Source: Fen-1467 sp035519475
GTDB taxonomy: Bacteria > Verrucomicrobiota > Verrucomicrobiia > Opitutales > Opitutaceae
Length of the DNA stretch: 53,340 nt
Reading direction: 5' to 3'
Assembly: GCA_035519475.1 (NCBI GenBank)
Contig: DATIWI010000053.1
Location: forward strand, 1 to 53,340
A program made the translations under genes and the position numbers. The notes under the pieces were generated by a model. It was not told the DNA's origin. It did not search any database and was given only the letters and a program-made list of their open reading frames with translations. This document shows positions 9,385 through 18,284 of this stretch, one piece after another (the stretch's first letter is position 1; the number at the start of each line of letters is the position of its first letter).

Positions 9385-9469
9385 TGGTGCCCAGGGGGGG
9401 ACTCGAACCCCCATGCGGTTAAGCACAGGCTTCTGAGACCTGCGTGTCTGCCAATTCCACCACCTGGGC
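9385..9469 (-). tRNA. tRNA-Leu (anticodon CAG)
   Basis: The minus strand folds as a class II tRNA. The acceptor arm GCCCAGG pairs with CCTGGGC, followed by A and an encoded CCA (9385-9387). The D arm holds GGTGGAATTGGCAGAC, and the anticodon stem CAGGT/GCCTG encloses the loop CTCAGAA, giving anticodon CAG. A long variable arm (TGC..GCA) and a T arm GGGGG-TTCGAGT-CCCCC complete it. All stems pair and the length of 85 bases including CCA is normal for leucine tRNA. Confidence 0.96.
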
Positions 9470-9972
9470 GCGAAGCGAACGGACAGGAGTAACGCCCGCC
9501 CCCGCCCGCGCAAGAAAGATTTCGGCCGGGCCGTCCGGCCGCCGGGATGAACCGCCGGCATCGGGCGCCACCGCGCAGCGCCGATGTCTGAGTCGTTTCT
9601 GGGACGGTCCGGACCTGGAGGGCGGCGCGCGCTGCACGCACCGCCAAATGCGTGAACGCCTCTGACGGCGCAGCGCCCTCCATTCGGTTACGGCGGGCAC
9701 GGACCGAGGTCCCGCCCTGCAGTGCTCGAACGGCGCGGACCAAGGTCCGGCCCTACAGCCGAAAGACCATCGGGGCCTGCCTGCCTTCACCGAAGCTTCG
9801 GCGGCCGACTCGGCCCAACCTGCCCCCACTCGTCGGGGGAGCAGCGGTTGACCGATGCAGGCTAGTGTTAGTGCGGCATCCGGATTGGCGCGACTGTCCG
9901 GCCCATGAGAGAAATCCCGCAACCACCCGCCCGGCGTTGCTCTCGTCGGTCGTTTCTCCAAGAGTCGCCTCC
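9470..9972. other. Gene-free stretch between tRNA-Leu and beta-helix protein
   Basis: About 500 bases without a convincing gene. It contains the palindromic repeat pair at 9690-9757 described separately. Upstream of the tRNA on the minus strand it must carry the tRNA promoter, and on the plus strand the beta-helix promoter, but neither is clear. A long open frame reaching in from 9652 lacks a recognisable protein before the signal peptide at 9973. Confidence 0.4.
9690..9757. repeat. Two REP-like palindromic units in tandem
   Basis: Two related units, GGCGGGCACGGACCGAGGT-CCCGCCCTGCAG (about 9692-9722) and GGCGCGGACCAAGGTCCGGCCCTACAG (about 9732-9757), share a GGACC(G/A)AGGTCC core palindrome and a CGGCCCT.CAG / CGCCCT.CAG tail. 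This is the pattern of intergenic REP/BIME-type elements. The units are noncoding and lie upstream of the beta-helix gene. Confidence 0.55.
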
Positions 9973-11817
9973 ATGATTCCGCGCCCTTCCCTCGAGTCTC
10001 TCTCGCACCGTTCCGTTCCCAGCCGCTTCCTGCTCTGCTTGTTCCTCGCGCCGTTGTGCGGCCGCGCCCAGCCCTCCGGCGGTCCCTACGGCCCGATCGC
10101 GCAGCGCTACGAGGTGCCCAAGGCCGCCGCGCACGTCTACTACGTCGCGCCCGACGGGACGGCCGAGGCCGCGGGCACGACCCTGGCCGCGCCCACCACG
10201 CTGGAAGCGGCCATCACGCGCGTGGTCACCGGCGACGCGATCATCCTGCGCGGAGGCGTCTATCGCACCGGTGACCTCAAGCTGAATCAGGCGATCACGC
10301 TGCAGCCCTATGCCGACGAGCAGCCGGTGCTGAAGGGAACGCAGGTGGCGACAAAATGGGTGGCCCAGGGCAACGGACTGTGGCGCACCGCCTGGCCGCA
10401 CCTGTTTCCCTCGAAGGCGCAGGACTGGTGGCGGCGCGAGCGCGAGGGCCGCAAGACACCGCCCTGGCGCTTCAACAACGACATGGTCTTCGTCGACGGG
10501 GAGCTGCTCAAGGCGGTCGGCTGGGAGGGCGAGATCGACGCGCATTCGTACTACATCGATTACGAGGCCGGCCAGGTCTACCTCGGCGTGGACCCGGCGA
10601 ACCGGCTGGTTGAAATCACCGCCTTCGACAACGCCCTCACCCGGACGACCGGCCCGTGCCACGGCAAGACTTCGGACGGCAAGGGACCGGTGATCCGCGG
10701 CCTCACTTTCACCCAGTACGCCTACCGGGCGCTCGAGATCGAGGGCCGGGAGCCCGAGGGACTCTCCGACCCCGCCACGTATGGCAAGGAGGTCGTCGGC
10801 ACGACACTGGAAAACGTGACGATCACCTTTTGCTCCCGCGTGGCCGGCTATTTTCGCGGCGACCGGCTGACCATCCGGCATTGCCTCGTGAGCGACACGC
10901 GCACGGAGGGCATCTACATCATCGGGTCGTCCGACTGTCTGCTGGAGAAAAACATCTTCCGGCGGAACAACATTCAGGAGATCACCGGCTACTATCCCGC
11001 GGCGGTGAAGATCTTCGACCAGAGCTACCGCGTCACCTGCCGCGACAATCTCGTCACCGATCTGCCGCATTCGAACGGCATCTGGTACGACGTCGGCAAC
11101 GTCGATGGTGTGTTCGTCGACAACTGGGTCGAGGGTGCCATCGACGGGTTCTTCTTCGAGATCTCCAAGGGGGCGATCTGCGCCGGCAATGTGTTTGTCG
11201 GATGCGACAAGGGCATCCGCGTGCTCAACAGCTCCAACGTCCGGATCTTTCACAATACGCTGGTCAACACGGTGGCCTCCATCGAACGCACGGAGCGAAG
11301 CGCGGTCGGCGATCACTTCGGCTGGCATCCGAGCACGGGACCGGCGGTCGACCAGCGCGAGGGGCACGTCTTCGTGGGCAACCTGCTGACGGCGGAGGCG
11401 TGGTTCCACAAACCCCTGCTGCGCGTCGAACAGGCGAAGGCGCTGTGCGGGAAACTCACCCGGCCGCAGATCGCGCAGCTCGACGGCAACGTTTATGTGC
11501 GCCGCGCCGGGGCGGCGGGCCCGCCGGAAGCGAGCCCGCTGCTCGTGTGGGGCCCGGCGGCGGGGGAGAACTGCATGGTCGAGTGCGCCACGCTCGACGA
11601 CCTGCGGAAGCTCCGTCCGGAATTCGAGGCACACAGCGAATACTGGGCCGGCTATCCCGGCTCCGTCTTCAAGGGTCCGGAGCTGGGTCGCTACGAGCTG
11701 ATTCGGCCGCTGCCGGGAGCGGCGGCCGCGGTGCCGCTTCCCGCGGAGATCGCGCAGCTGCTCGGCTGGACCGAAGCGGAGGCCCGCACCCCCGGTGCCT
11801 ACCCGGCGCAACCGTGA
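9973..11817 (+). CDS. Secreted right-handed beta-helix protein
   Basis: A 614-residue protein starting at the ATG at 9973, immediately before a signal peptide (SRFLLCLFLAPLCGRAQ). The mature start HVYYVAPDGTAEAAGTTLAAPTTLEAAI is typical of DUF1565/pectate-lyase-like parallel beta-helix proteins, as are GDAIILRGGVYR and later short repeats such as LTIRHCLVSDTRTEGIYI, CLLEKNIFRRNN, VDGVFVDNWVEGAIDGFFF and VRIFHNTLVNT. The fold usually belongs to polysaccharide lyases, hydrolases or carbohydrate-binding surface proteins. No specific catalytic triad could be assigned, so substrate and activity stay open. It is the only gene between two REP-rich spacers. Confidence 0.8.
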   Translation: MIPRPSLESLSHRSVPSRFLLCLFLAPLCGRAQPSGGPYGPIAQRYEVPKAAAHVYYVAPDGTAEAAGTTLAAPTTLEAAITRVVTGDAIILRGGVYRTGDLKLNQAITLQPYADEQPVLKGTQVATKWVAQGNGLWRTAWPHLFPSKAQDWWRREREGRKTPPWRFNNDMVFVDGELLKAVGWEGEIDAHSYYIDYEAGQVYLGVDPANRLVEITAFDNALTRTTGPCHGKTSDGKGPVIRGLTFTQYAYRALEIEGREPEGLSDPATYGKEVVGTTLENVTITFCSRVAGYFRGDRLTIRHCLVSDTRTEGIYIIGSSDCLLEKNIFRRNNIQEITGYYPAAVKIFDQSYRVTCRDNLVTDLPHSNGIWYDVGNVDGVFVDNWVEGAIDGFFFEISKGAICAGNVFVGCDKGIRVLNSSNVRIFHNTLVNTVASIERTERSAVGDHFGWHPSTGPAVDQREGHVFVGNLLTAEAWFHKPLLRVEQAKALCGKLTRPQIAQLDGNVYVRRAGAAGPPEASPLLVWGPAAGENCMVECATLDDLRKLRPEFEAHSEYWAGYPGSVFKGPELGRYELIRPLPGAAAAVPLPAEIAQLLGWTEAEARTPGAYPAQP

Positions 11818-12159
11818 ATCTATCGGGGTCCATGTTGCCGAACCGCGCATCGCCTTGCGCGGCGGATGCGCCGAACGGTGGAGCCCGCCGTCCCGGCGGG
11901 CTGACAATGGTCAGAAGCGCCAACCCGCCCGGAAGGCGGGTTCCACCCAATGAGGCTGCGCCGCTATGACCGCAGCGGGCGCGGCGGAAAGACGCCACTT
12001 CGCCTCGGGGCGGGAGGCGCACGACCGGCTGCGTCCTGGCAGGCGCCTTCTTGACTTTGTGCGTTTCGCCTCTTCAAAGGACAACAACCGGCGGTTCGCC
12101 GGGCTTCCTCATTTCACCGCAGAGATTGAATGCCGCCGGGTCAACCGGCCGAAGACACC
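11818..12159. other. Gene-free stretch with REP-like element
   Basis: A spacer of about 340 bases between the beta-helix gene and the first DUF2911 gene. It holds the inverted-repeat element at 11875-11947. The rest shows no recognised gene. Open frames crossing it are in the wrong phase for either neighbour. Confidence 0.4.
11875..11947. repeat. BIME-like pair of inverted palindromes
   Basis: Two GC-rich hairpins in opposite orientation: GGTGGAGCCCGCCgtcccGGCGGGCT and AACCCGCCcggaaGGCGGGTTCCACC. The outer arms GGTGGAGCCCGCC and GGCGGGTTCCACC are reverse complements apart from one base, and the centre has the small hairpin TGACaatgGTCA. This is the architecture of a REP doublet. It lies 60 bases behind the beta-helix stop and could also act as a transcription or mRNA-stability barrier. 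Confidence 0.6.
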
Positions 12160-12723
12160 ATGCCTCCATCCAGATCCGCCCTCCTGCTCGTTGCGGCCGC
12201 TTGCATTGGCGCCCTGCCGCTGTCCGCCCAGCAGAGACGCATCAGCCCGCACGAAACGATCAGCACCGTGATCGGCGACCGGCGCGCCGGCGACCGCGTC
12301 ACGATCACCTACGGACGCCCCTACACCAAAGATCCGATGACGGGCGAGCCGCGCAAGATCTGGGGCGGACTGGTGCCCTTCGGCAAGGCGTGGCGCCTGG
12401 GCGCCGATGAGGCCACACTCCTCCTCACCCAGCGCCCCCTCGCGATCGGCGCCACCACGATTCCCGCCGGCGCCTACACGCTCTACTTTGTGCCCAACGA
12501 AAGCGGACCCTCGCAGCTGGCGTTCAGCACCAATTTGGGGAAGTGGGGCATCCCCGTTGATGAAACGCACGACCTGGCGCGGGTGAACGCGGAGAAAGGC
12601 ACGCTCGAGAAGCCGGTCGATCAACTCACCCTGGCCATCGAGAACAACCCGGCCGGGGGCGGCGTGCTGAAGATCATGTGGGAGAACCTGCAGTTCTCCG
12701 TGGCTTTCACCGTCCCGAAATAA
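12160..12723 (+). CDS. DUF2911 domain protein, exported
   Basis: A 187-residue protein with ATG at 12160 just before a signal peptide (LLLVAAACIGALPLSAQ). The mature part is one DUF2911 domain: VTITYGRPYTKD, IWGGLVPFGKAWRLGADEAT, IPAGAYTLYFVP, and a final LKIMWENLQFSVAFTV strand. The domain is widespread in secreted proteins of Bacteroidetes, Acidobacteria and Verrucomicrobia, and its function is not established. A paralogue with a TPR-like tail follows 118 bases downstream, so the pair probably arose by duplication and heads the region leading into the bacillithiol genes. Confidence 0.85.
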   Translation: MPPSRSALLLVAAACIGALPLSAQQRRISPHETISTVIGDRRAGDRVTITYGRPYTKDPMTGEPRKIWGGLVPFGKAWRLGADEATLLLTQRPLAIGATTIPAGAYTLYFVPNESGPSQLAFSTNLGKWGIPVDETHDLARVNAEKGTLEKPVDQLTLAIENNPAGGGVLKIMWENLQFSVAFTVPK

Positions 12724-12790
12724 CGCCGGGCCGCGCGGCTGCCCGCCGCCCGGGCGCCCCAAGCCGGCACAGGCATTTCCGCGCTTTCAT

Positions 12791-12821
12791 TTGTCGGTTT
12801 TCTGCATACCCGTGTTAAACT
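12791..12821 (+). promoter_or_regulatory. Possible promoter of second DUF2911 gene
   Basis: TTGTCG at 12791-12796 and TAAACT at 12816-12821 are separated by 19 bases. The spacing is slightly long and the match moderate. If used, transcription would start about 14 bases before the ATG at 12842, leaving no room for a normal ribosome site. Confidence 0.3.
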
Positions 12822-12841
12822 GTCGGTCATCAACCGTCTCC

Positions 12842-13711
12842 ATGAATATCCGCATCCTTCGCTCCTCCCTGCCGTTTCTCGCCGGATCGGTGCTCGCGAC
12901 CGGTCTGTTCGCCCAGGCGCCCCAAATCCAGTTTCCCCAGGCCAGCCCGACCTGCACGCTCAAGCAGCACGTGGGTCTGACCGACATCGAGATCGTTTAC
13001 TCGCGACCCGGCGTGAAGGGCCGCGCCATCTTCGGCGGACTCGTGCCCTACGGCGAGGTCTGGCGCACGGGTGCCAACAGCGCCACCCGGATCACCTTCA
13101 GTACACCGGTGAAATTCCAGGGAAGCGCGCTCGACGCGGGCACCTATGAACTCTTCACCATCCCGGCAAAGGACGAGTGGACCGTGATCCTGCAGAAGGC
13201 CGGCAAGCAATGGGGGGCCTACGCCTACAAGGCGGAGAACGACACCCTCCGCGTGAAGGCCACGCCCGTGGCGCTTGCGGATGCGATGGAGACGTTCACC
13301 ATCGGGATCAACGACATCCGGGACGATTCGGCCACGCTCAACTTCGTCTGGGAGAAAACGCGCGTGCCGGTGAAGCTCGAGTTCGACATCACGAGCAAGC
13401 TGGCGGCGCAGATCGAGGCCGTGATGGCCTCGAATGCCGAGAAGAAGCCGTTTGCGCAGGCAGCGATGTTCTATCGCGATCACGACCTCGATCTGAAGAA
13501 GGCCGCCGCCTGGATGGACGCCGCCATCGCGGCGCAGCCGGATGCCTACTATCTCGTTTACCACAAGGCCAGGATCCTCGCCAAGATGGGTGACAAGGAC
13601 GGGGCCATCGCCGCGGCGCGGCATTCGATCGAACTCGCCGCCAAGGACAACGGTCCGGCCAAGGAAGAATACACCCGCCTGAATGAGGCGCTGATCGCGA
13701 GCCTGCATTGA
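12842..13711 (+). CDS. DUF2911 protein with C-terminal helical (TPR-like) tail
   Basis: A 289-residue protein with a signal peptide (LPFLAGSVLATGLFAQ). The start at 12842 is chosen because it precedes the signal. Residues 25-180 repeat the DUF2911 pattern seen in the gene before (IEIVYSRPGVKGR, IFGGLVPYGEVWRTGANSAT, LDAGTYELFTIP, LNFVWEKTRVPVKLE). Residues 190-289 are two or three helical hairpins of TPR character (AAMFYRDHDLDLKKAAAWMD, YHKARILAKMGDKDGAI). The function is unknown. Its stop TGA overlaps the ATG of the PIG-L gene by one base, so the two are co-translated. Confidence 0.85.
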   Translation: MNIRILRSSLPFLAGSVLATGLFAQAPQIQFPQASPTCTLKQHVGLTDIEIVYSRPGVKGRAIFGGLVPYGEVWRTGANSATRITFSTPVKFQGSALDAGTYELFTIPAKDEWTVILQKAGKQWGAYAYKAENDTLRVKATPVALADAMETFTIGINDIRDDSATLNFVWEKTRVPVKLEFDITSKLAAQIEAVMASNAEKKPFAQAAMFYRDHDLDLKKAAAWMDAAIAAQPDAYYLVYHKARILAKMGDKDGAIAAARHSIELAAKDNGPAKEEYTRLNEALIASLH

Positions 13712-16245
13712 TGAGGCCGGCCGCGTTCTGTTCGCCCGCGGCGCCGCGGACTCCGCGGCCGGGCCGATGGCTTGTCCGGCTTGCCGGCCTCGCTGTCGGC
13801 AGCGCCGTCGCGTGGGCCGCGCCCGCGCCGGAGCCGGCCGCGGCCATTCTCCAGGATCTGCGGGGTTTTAGGGAAATGGGCCGCGTGTTGTACGTCGCGG
13901 CCCACCCTGACGACGAGAACACCCAGCTCATCGCCTATTTTTCGCGGGGGCGCCAGTATCGCACGGCCTACCTTAGTTTAACCCGGGGCGACGGCGGACA
14001 AAACGTGCTCGGCCCCGAACTGGGGGAGGAACTCGGGGTCATCCGCACGCAGGAACTGCTCGCCGCGCGCCGCATCGACGGCGGCCGCCAGTTCTTCACC
14101 CGCGCCATCGACTTCGGGTTCTCGAAGAGTTACCAGGAAACGCTCGGCATCTGGGACGAGCAGCAGGTGCTGGCCGACATCGTGCGCGTCATCCGCACGT
14201 TCCGCCCCGATGTGATCGTCACGCGGTTTCCCATTCCGCCGGGCAGCGGCGGACATGGGCACCACACGGCGTCGGCGATCCTGGCCGTCGAGGCCTTCAA
14301 GCGGGCGGGCGATCCCGCCGCGTTCCCCGAGCAGATCCGCGCGGGCCTGGCCCCGTGGCAGGCCCGGCGCGTGCTTTGGAACGTCTTCAGCTTTGGCGGC
14401 GGTCCGCCCGCGCTGACGGGGCCCACGGTGAAGATCGACATTTCCGGCAGCGACCCGGTGACCGGCGAACCGTTCGGCACGATCGCGAATCGCAGCCGCG
14501 GCATGCACAAAACGCAGGGGCTCGGCGGATTCTCCAACCGCCCGGGCGACGGGCCGCGGCCGGAGACGTTCATCCTGCTCGCCGGCGACGCGCCGACCGC
14601 CGACATCATGGACGGGATCGACACGAGTTGGGGCCGCTTTCCGGGCGGCGCGGACATCGGCCGGCTCGCGGGCGACGTCATCGCGCAGTTCAACCCGCAG
14701 GCCCCGGCCGCCAGCCTGCCGGCGCTGCTGGCGCTGCGCCGCCAGCTCGCGGCGCTGCCGGCCGACCCGGTGGTGGCGGAGAAACGCCGCGCCCTCGATC
14801 GCATGGTGCAGGCGTGCCTCGGTTTGACGGTCAGAACCGTGGTGCCCGATGCCGAGGTGGCGCCGGGCGAAACCCTGCACCTGCACCACACCGCCACGGT
14901 GGCGGCCGACACGGTTCCCGTGCGCTGGGTCGGCCTGCGATATCCGGGGATCGGCCGTGAAACCACGTTCGCGCTGGATTTGCGGCCCCAGGAGCCGGTC
15001 GCGCGCGATGACACTGAAACGCTCCCCGCCGAGGCCCCGCTGAGCCAGCCGTACTGGCTCCGCGCCGAGGGCACGGTGGGAGTTTTCCGGGTCGATGATC
15101 CGGCGCTGATCGGCCGGCCGGAGAACCCGCCCGCATTTCCGGTCGAGGACGTTTTCGAGGTCGGCGGCCAGACCCTGGTGGTCGCGGACGAGCCGGTCCA
15201 GGTGGGCGCGGACGGCGCGACCGGTGAGAACCTCCGCCGGCTGGAGGTGGTGGCGCCGGTTTCCCTCCGCTTTGGTTCGGAGGTCGAGCTGTTCACGGCG
15301 GGCGCGGTCCGCCCGGCGGAATTGGAAATCACCGCCCACCGGGCGGGAGTGGCCGGGGCGGCGCGACTGGTGATGCCCGCCGGCTGGACGGTCGCCCCGG
15401 CGACGCAATCCTTTCACCTGGCCGCAGTCGGGGACCGCGTGCGCTGCAAGTTCCAGGTCACGGCCCCGGCGCAGGCGGGCACGGCGGATATTGCGGCCGA
15501 GGTCGAAATCGGCGGCCGGCGCTACGCCGCCCGGCGGGTAGAGATTCGCTATGCCCACATTCCGGTGCAACTGCTTCAGCCGCCCGCGCACCTCAAGGTG
15601 GTGGACCTCGCGCTGGCGATTCGCGGCCGCCAGATCGGCTATGTTCCCGGCGCCGGGGACAACGTGGCCGAAAGCCTCGAGGAGATGGGCTGCACGGTCA
15701 CCCGCCTGACCGGGGCCGAGCTCGACCCGCAGCGGTTGAGCGGCCTGGACGCCGTCGTGATCGGGATTCGCGCGTTCAACGTCCGCACGGATCTCGCGCC
15801 GCAGCTGCCCGCGCTGGTCGCCTTCGCCGAGGCGGGCGGCACGGTCATCGTGCAGTACAACAACCCGAACGGACTGGCAGCGACGAAGCTCGCGCCCTTC
15901 GATCTGAAGATCGCGAACGAACGGGTGACCGACGAGCGCGCCCCGATGACCTTGCTGGCGCCGGACCATCCGGTCCTGAACACCCCGAACAAGATTACGA
16001 GCGCCGACTTCGAGGGCTGGGTGCAGGAGCGCGGATTGTACTTTGCCAGCCAGTGGGACGAACACTTCACGCCGATCCTGGCGTGCAACGATCCCGGGGA
16101 GCCGCCGAAGCAGGGCAGCCTGCTCGTCGCACATTGTGGTCGGGGGTATTTTGTCTACACCGGACTGGCCTTCTTCCGCCAGCTGCCGGCCGGCGTCCCC
16201 GGCGCGTACCGACTCCTGGCCAACCTCGTGTCGCTCGGGAAGTGA
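13711..16245 (+). CDS. Secreted PIG-L/LmbE deacetylase with GATase-like C-terminus
   Basis: An 844-residue protein whose ATG sits in the TGATG junction with the previous gene. After an N-terminal signal-like segment (LVRLAGLAVGSAVAWAAP), residues about 50-300 form a PIG-L/LmbE zinc deacetylase domain: AAHPDDENTQL, SLTRGDGGQN, the DVIVTRFP strand and SGGHGHHTAS with metal-binding His. The middle has beta-rich domains. Residues about 630-840 resemble a class I glutamine-amidotransferase/ThuA-like fold (LDAVVIGIRAFNVR, AGGTVIVQYNNPNG). Long exported members of this kind are distinct from cytoplasmic BshB. The substrate is not known. Position before a symporter and bacillithiol genes suggests deacetylation or amide cleavage of an imported or exported conjugate, an inference only. 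Confidence 0.82.
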   Translation: MRPAAFCSPAAPRTPRPGRWLVRLAGLAVGSAVAWAAPAPEPAAAILQDLRGFREMGRVLYVAAHPDDENTQLIAYFSRGRQYRTAYLSLTRGDGGQNVLGPELGEELGVIRTQELLAARRIDGGRQFFTRAIDFGFSKSYQETLGIWDEQQVLADIVRVIRTFRPDVIVTRFPIPPGSGGHGHHTASAILAVEAFKRAGDPAAFPEQIRAGLAPWQARRVLWNVFSFGGGPPALTGPTVKIDISGSDPVTGEPFGTIANRSRGMHKTQGLGGFSNRPGDGPRPETFILLAGDAPTADIMDGIDTSWGRFPGGADIGRLAGDVIAQFNPQAPAASLPALLALRRQLAALPADPVVAEKRRALDRMVQACLGLTVRTVVPDAEVAPGETLHLHHTATVAADTVPVRWVGLRYPGIGRETTFALDLRPQEPVARDDTETLPAEAPLSQPYWLRAEGTVGVFRVDDPALIGRPENPPAFPVEDVFEVGGQTLVVADEPVQVGADGATGENLRRLEVVAPVSLRFGSEVELFTAGAVRPAELEITAHRAGVAGAARLVMPAGWTVAPATQSFHLAAVGDRVRCKFQVTAPAQAGTADIAAEVEIGGRRYAARRVEIRYAHIPVQLLQPPAHLKVVDLALAIRGRQIGYVPGAGDNVAESLEEMGCTVTRLTGAELDPQRLSGLDAVVIGIRAFNVRTDLAPQLPALVAFAEAGGTVIVQYNNPNGLAATKLAPFDLKIANERVTDERAPMTLLAPDHPVLNTPNKITSADFEGWVQERGLYFASQWDEHFTPILACNDPGEPPKQGSLLVAHCGRGYFVYTGLAFFRQLPAGVPGAYRLLANLVSLGK

Positions 16246-16358
16246 AGGCCTCCCGCGGCGCCGGCGTGCGGCCGGCCGCGGGTTATCCTTGACCCGGCGC
16301 CTGCCGTTGCGCCGGAATCGAAACGGCGCGCTGGCCAGACGCGTCTCCATCCCCGCCC

Positions 16359-16541
16359 ATGAAACCGCCCCCCGCGCCCGAGTTCTCCCCGCCGCCAGGC
16401 GCAGGCCGGGACGCGGTTGAGCCCGGCGGGCCCGGGCTGCCGGGGTTGCGAACGTGGCGCGCGGTCTACGCGGTCGTTTTCGGCTGCTTTGCCGCCTACG
16501 TGGCGCTGCTCGCGTGGTTCACGTGGCTGTTTTCGCGATGA
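16359..16541 (+). CDS. Small single-span membrane protein before the symporter
   Basis: Sixty residues: a Pro/Gly-rich N-terminal 30 residues, then one membrane helix (AVYAVVFGCFAAYVALLAWFTWLF). The stop overlaps the symporter ATG as ATGA (16538-16541), strong evidence of translational coupling and hence of a real gene. It may be a small accessory subunit or insertion partner of the symporter, analogous to small subunits found beside some SSS transporters. No family was recognised. Confidence 0.7.
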   Translation: MKPPPAPEFSPPPGAGRDAVEPGGPGLPGLRTWRAVYAVVFGCFAAYVALLAWFTWLFSR

Positions 16542-18247
16542 ACCTGCTCGATTACCTCGTGCTCTTCGGCACCCTGCTGGGCATTGCCGGGTACGGGATG
16601 TGGCAGACGCGCGGGCGCCGCAATCTGACGGCCTACGTCAAGGGCGCCGGCGAGACGCGGTGGGGGACGGTCGGCCTGTCGGTGATGGCGACGCAGGCCA
16701 GCGCGGTCACCTTTCTCTCGATCCCCGGCCAGGGCTACCAGGATGGGGTCGGTTTTGTGCAAAACTATTTCGGCGCGCCCCTGGCGCTGATCATCATTGC
16801 GGCCTTCTTCCTGCCGATCTACCGGCGGCTGAAGGTCTACACCGCCTACGAATACCTCGGCCGTCGTTTTGACGGAAAGACGCGGCTGCTGGGCACGGCC
16901 CTGTTTTTGGTGCAGCGCGGCCTGGGTGCCGGCATCACGATCTACGCGCCCGCCATTGTGCTGTCCACGATGATGGGCTGGCGGCTCGATCTGACCATCG
17001 TGGCCAGCGGGCTGCTGGTGGTGATCTATACCGCGGCGGGGGGCAGCGACGCGGTCAACCTGACGCAGAAGTACCAACTCGGAATCATCTTTGCGGGGAT
17101 GGTCACCGCGTTCTTCGTCCTGCTCGCCAAGCTGCCTCCCGGGCTCGGCTTCGGCGACGCGCTGGCGCTGGCGGGCAAGTTCCACAAACTCGAGGCGGTC
17201 GACTTTTCCCTCGATCTCGACCGGCGCTACACCCTCTGGTCGGGGGTGCTCGGCGGGATGTTCCTGGCGCTGTCGTATTTCGGGACGGACCAGACGCAGG
17301 TGCAGCGGTACCTCGCCGGTTCGTCACTGCGCGAGAGCCGGCTCGGCTTGATGTTCAACGGGGTCTGCAAGATTCCCATGCAGTTTTCCATTCTGCTGCT
17401 GGGCGCGCTGATCTTCGTCTTCTATCAATTCGAGCGGCCGCCGGTGTTCTTCAATCAGGCGGCGTGGCAGCGCCAGGCGGAGGGGAGCGGGGGCGGGCGG
17501 CTGCACGCCCTGGAAGGCGAATTTGCCGCCGCGCACGCCAGCCAGCGCCAGCAGCTCCAGGCGTGGCTCGCCGCCCGGCACGCGGGCGACCGGGCCGCCG
17601 CGGACGCCGCGTGTGCCGCGGCGCTGGCGGACTACGAGCGCGGCAATGCGGCCCGGAGCGCAACGCAGGCGGCGCTGCATGCCGCCGACCCACACACCCA
17701 GACGAACGACGGCGACTACGTATTCATCACCTTCATTCTCGATCATCTGCCGCACGGGATCATCGGCCTGCTGGTCACCGTGTTTTTCGCCGCGACGCTG
17801 TCCTCGAAGGCGGGGGAACTCAACGCCCTGGGCACGACGACGACGGTCGACCTCTACCGGCACCTCCGGCGCGAGGCGACGGATGCCCACTATGTCGCCG
17901 CGTCGCGGTGGTTCACGGTCTTCTGGGGGCTGATGGCGATTGCGTTCGCGCTGTTCGCGAATCTCGTCGAGAACCTCATCCAGGCCGTGAACATTCTGGG
18001 CTCGATCTTCTACGGCGTGGTGCTGGGGCTCTTCCTCGTGGCGTTCTTCCTGAAGCGGGTCGGCGGCACGGCGGTGTTTGCGGGCGCGCTGGCGGCGCAG
18101 GCGCTGGTCATCGCGCTTTATGTCACCCTGAGCATCAGCTTCCTGTGGTACAACCTCATCGGCTGCGCGGCGTGCGTGGGCTTCAGCCTCGGGCTGCACG
18201 CCGCGCTGGGGGCGCGCGATCGCGCCGGGTTGATCCCCGCGCCATGA
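16538..18247 (+). CDS. Sodium:solute symporter (SSS family)
   Basis: A 569-residue polytopic protein. Of the possible starts, the ATG at 16538 overlaps the upstream stop and begins the first membrane helix (NLLDYLVLFGTLLGIAGYGM). SSS features include VGLSVMATQASAVTFLSIPGQGYQDG in the first repeat, YTAAGGSDAVNLTQKYQ, SYFGTDQTQVQRYLAG, and SSKAGELNALGTTTTVDLYR in the sodium-site helix. An 80-residue hydrophilic helical insertion (about 308-388) separates two membrane helices. Substrates of this subgroup are uncertain. It lies between the PIG-L protein and the bacillithiol genes and probably imports a related sugar, amino sugar or thiol-derived solute with Na+. Confidence 0.85.
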   Translation: MNLLDYLVLFGTLLGIAGYGMWQTRGRRNLTAYVKGAGETRWGTVGLSVMATQASAVTFLSIPGQGYQDGVGFVQNYFGAPLALIIIAAFFLPIYRRLKVYTAYEYLGRRFDGKTRLLGTALFLVQRGLGAGITIYAPAIVLSTMMGWRLDLTIVASGLLVVIYTAAGGSDAVNLTQKYQLGIIFAGMVTAFFVLLAKLPPGLGFGDALALAGKFHKLEAVDFSLDLDRRYTLWSGVLGGMFLALSYFGTDQTQVQRYLAGSSLRESRLGLMFNGVCKIPMQFSILLLGALIFVFYQFERPPVFFNQAAWQRQAEGSGGGRLHALEGEFAAAHASQRQQLQAWLAARHAGDRAAADAACAAALADYERGNAARSATQAALHAADPHTQTNDGDYVFITFILDHLPHGIIGLLVTVFFAATLSSKAGELNALGTTTTVDLYRHLRREATDAHYVAASRWFTVFWGLMAIAFALFANLVENLIQAVNILGSIFYGVVLGLFLVAFFLKRVGGTAVFAGALAAQALVIALYVTLSISFLWYNLIGCAACVGFSLGLHAALGARDRAGLIPAP

Positions 18248-18284
18248 AGCCGCCCGGCCGCCTCGGGGGGAGGGCCGCGCCGGC

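Noticed and set aside
13711..16245. The large PIG-L protein as the bacillithiol deacetylase
   Set aside because: It has an export signal and extra domains, while a compact cytoplasmic BshB1-like protein overlaps the BshC-like gene and directly precedes bshA.
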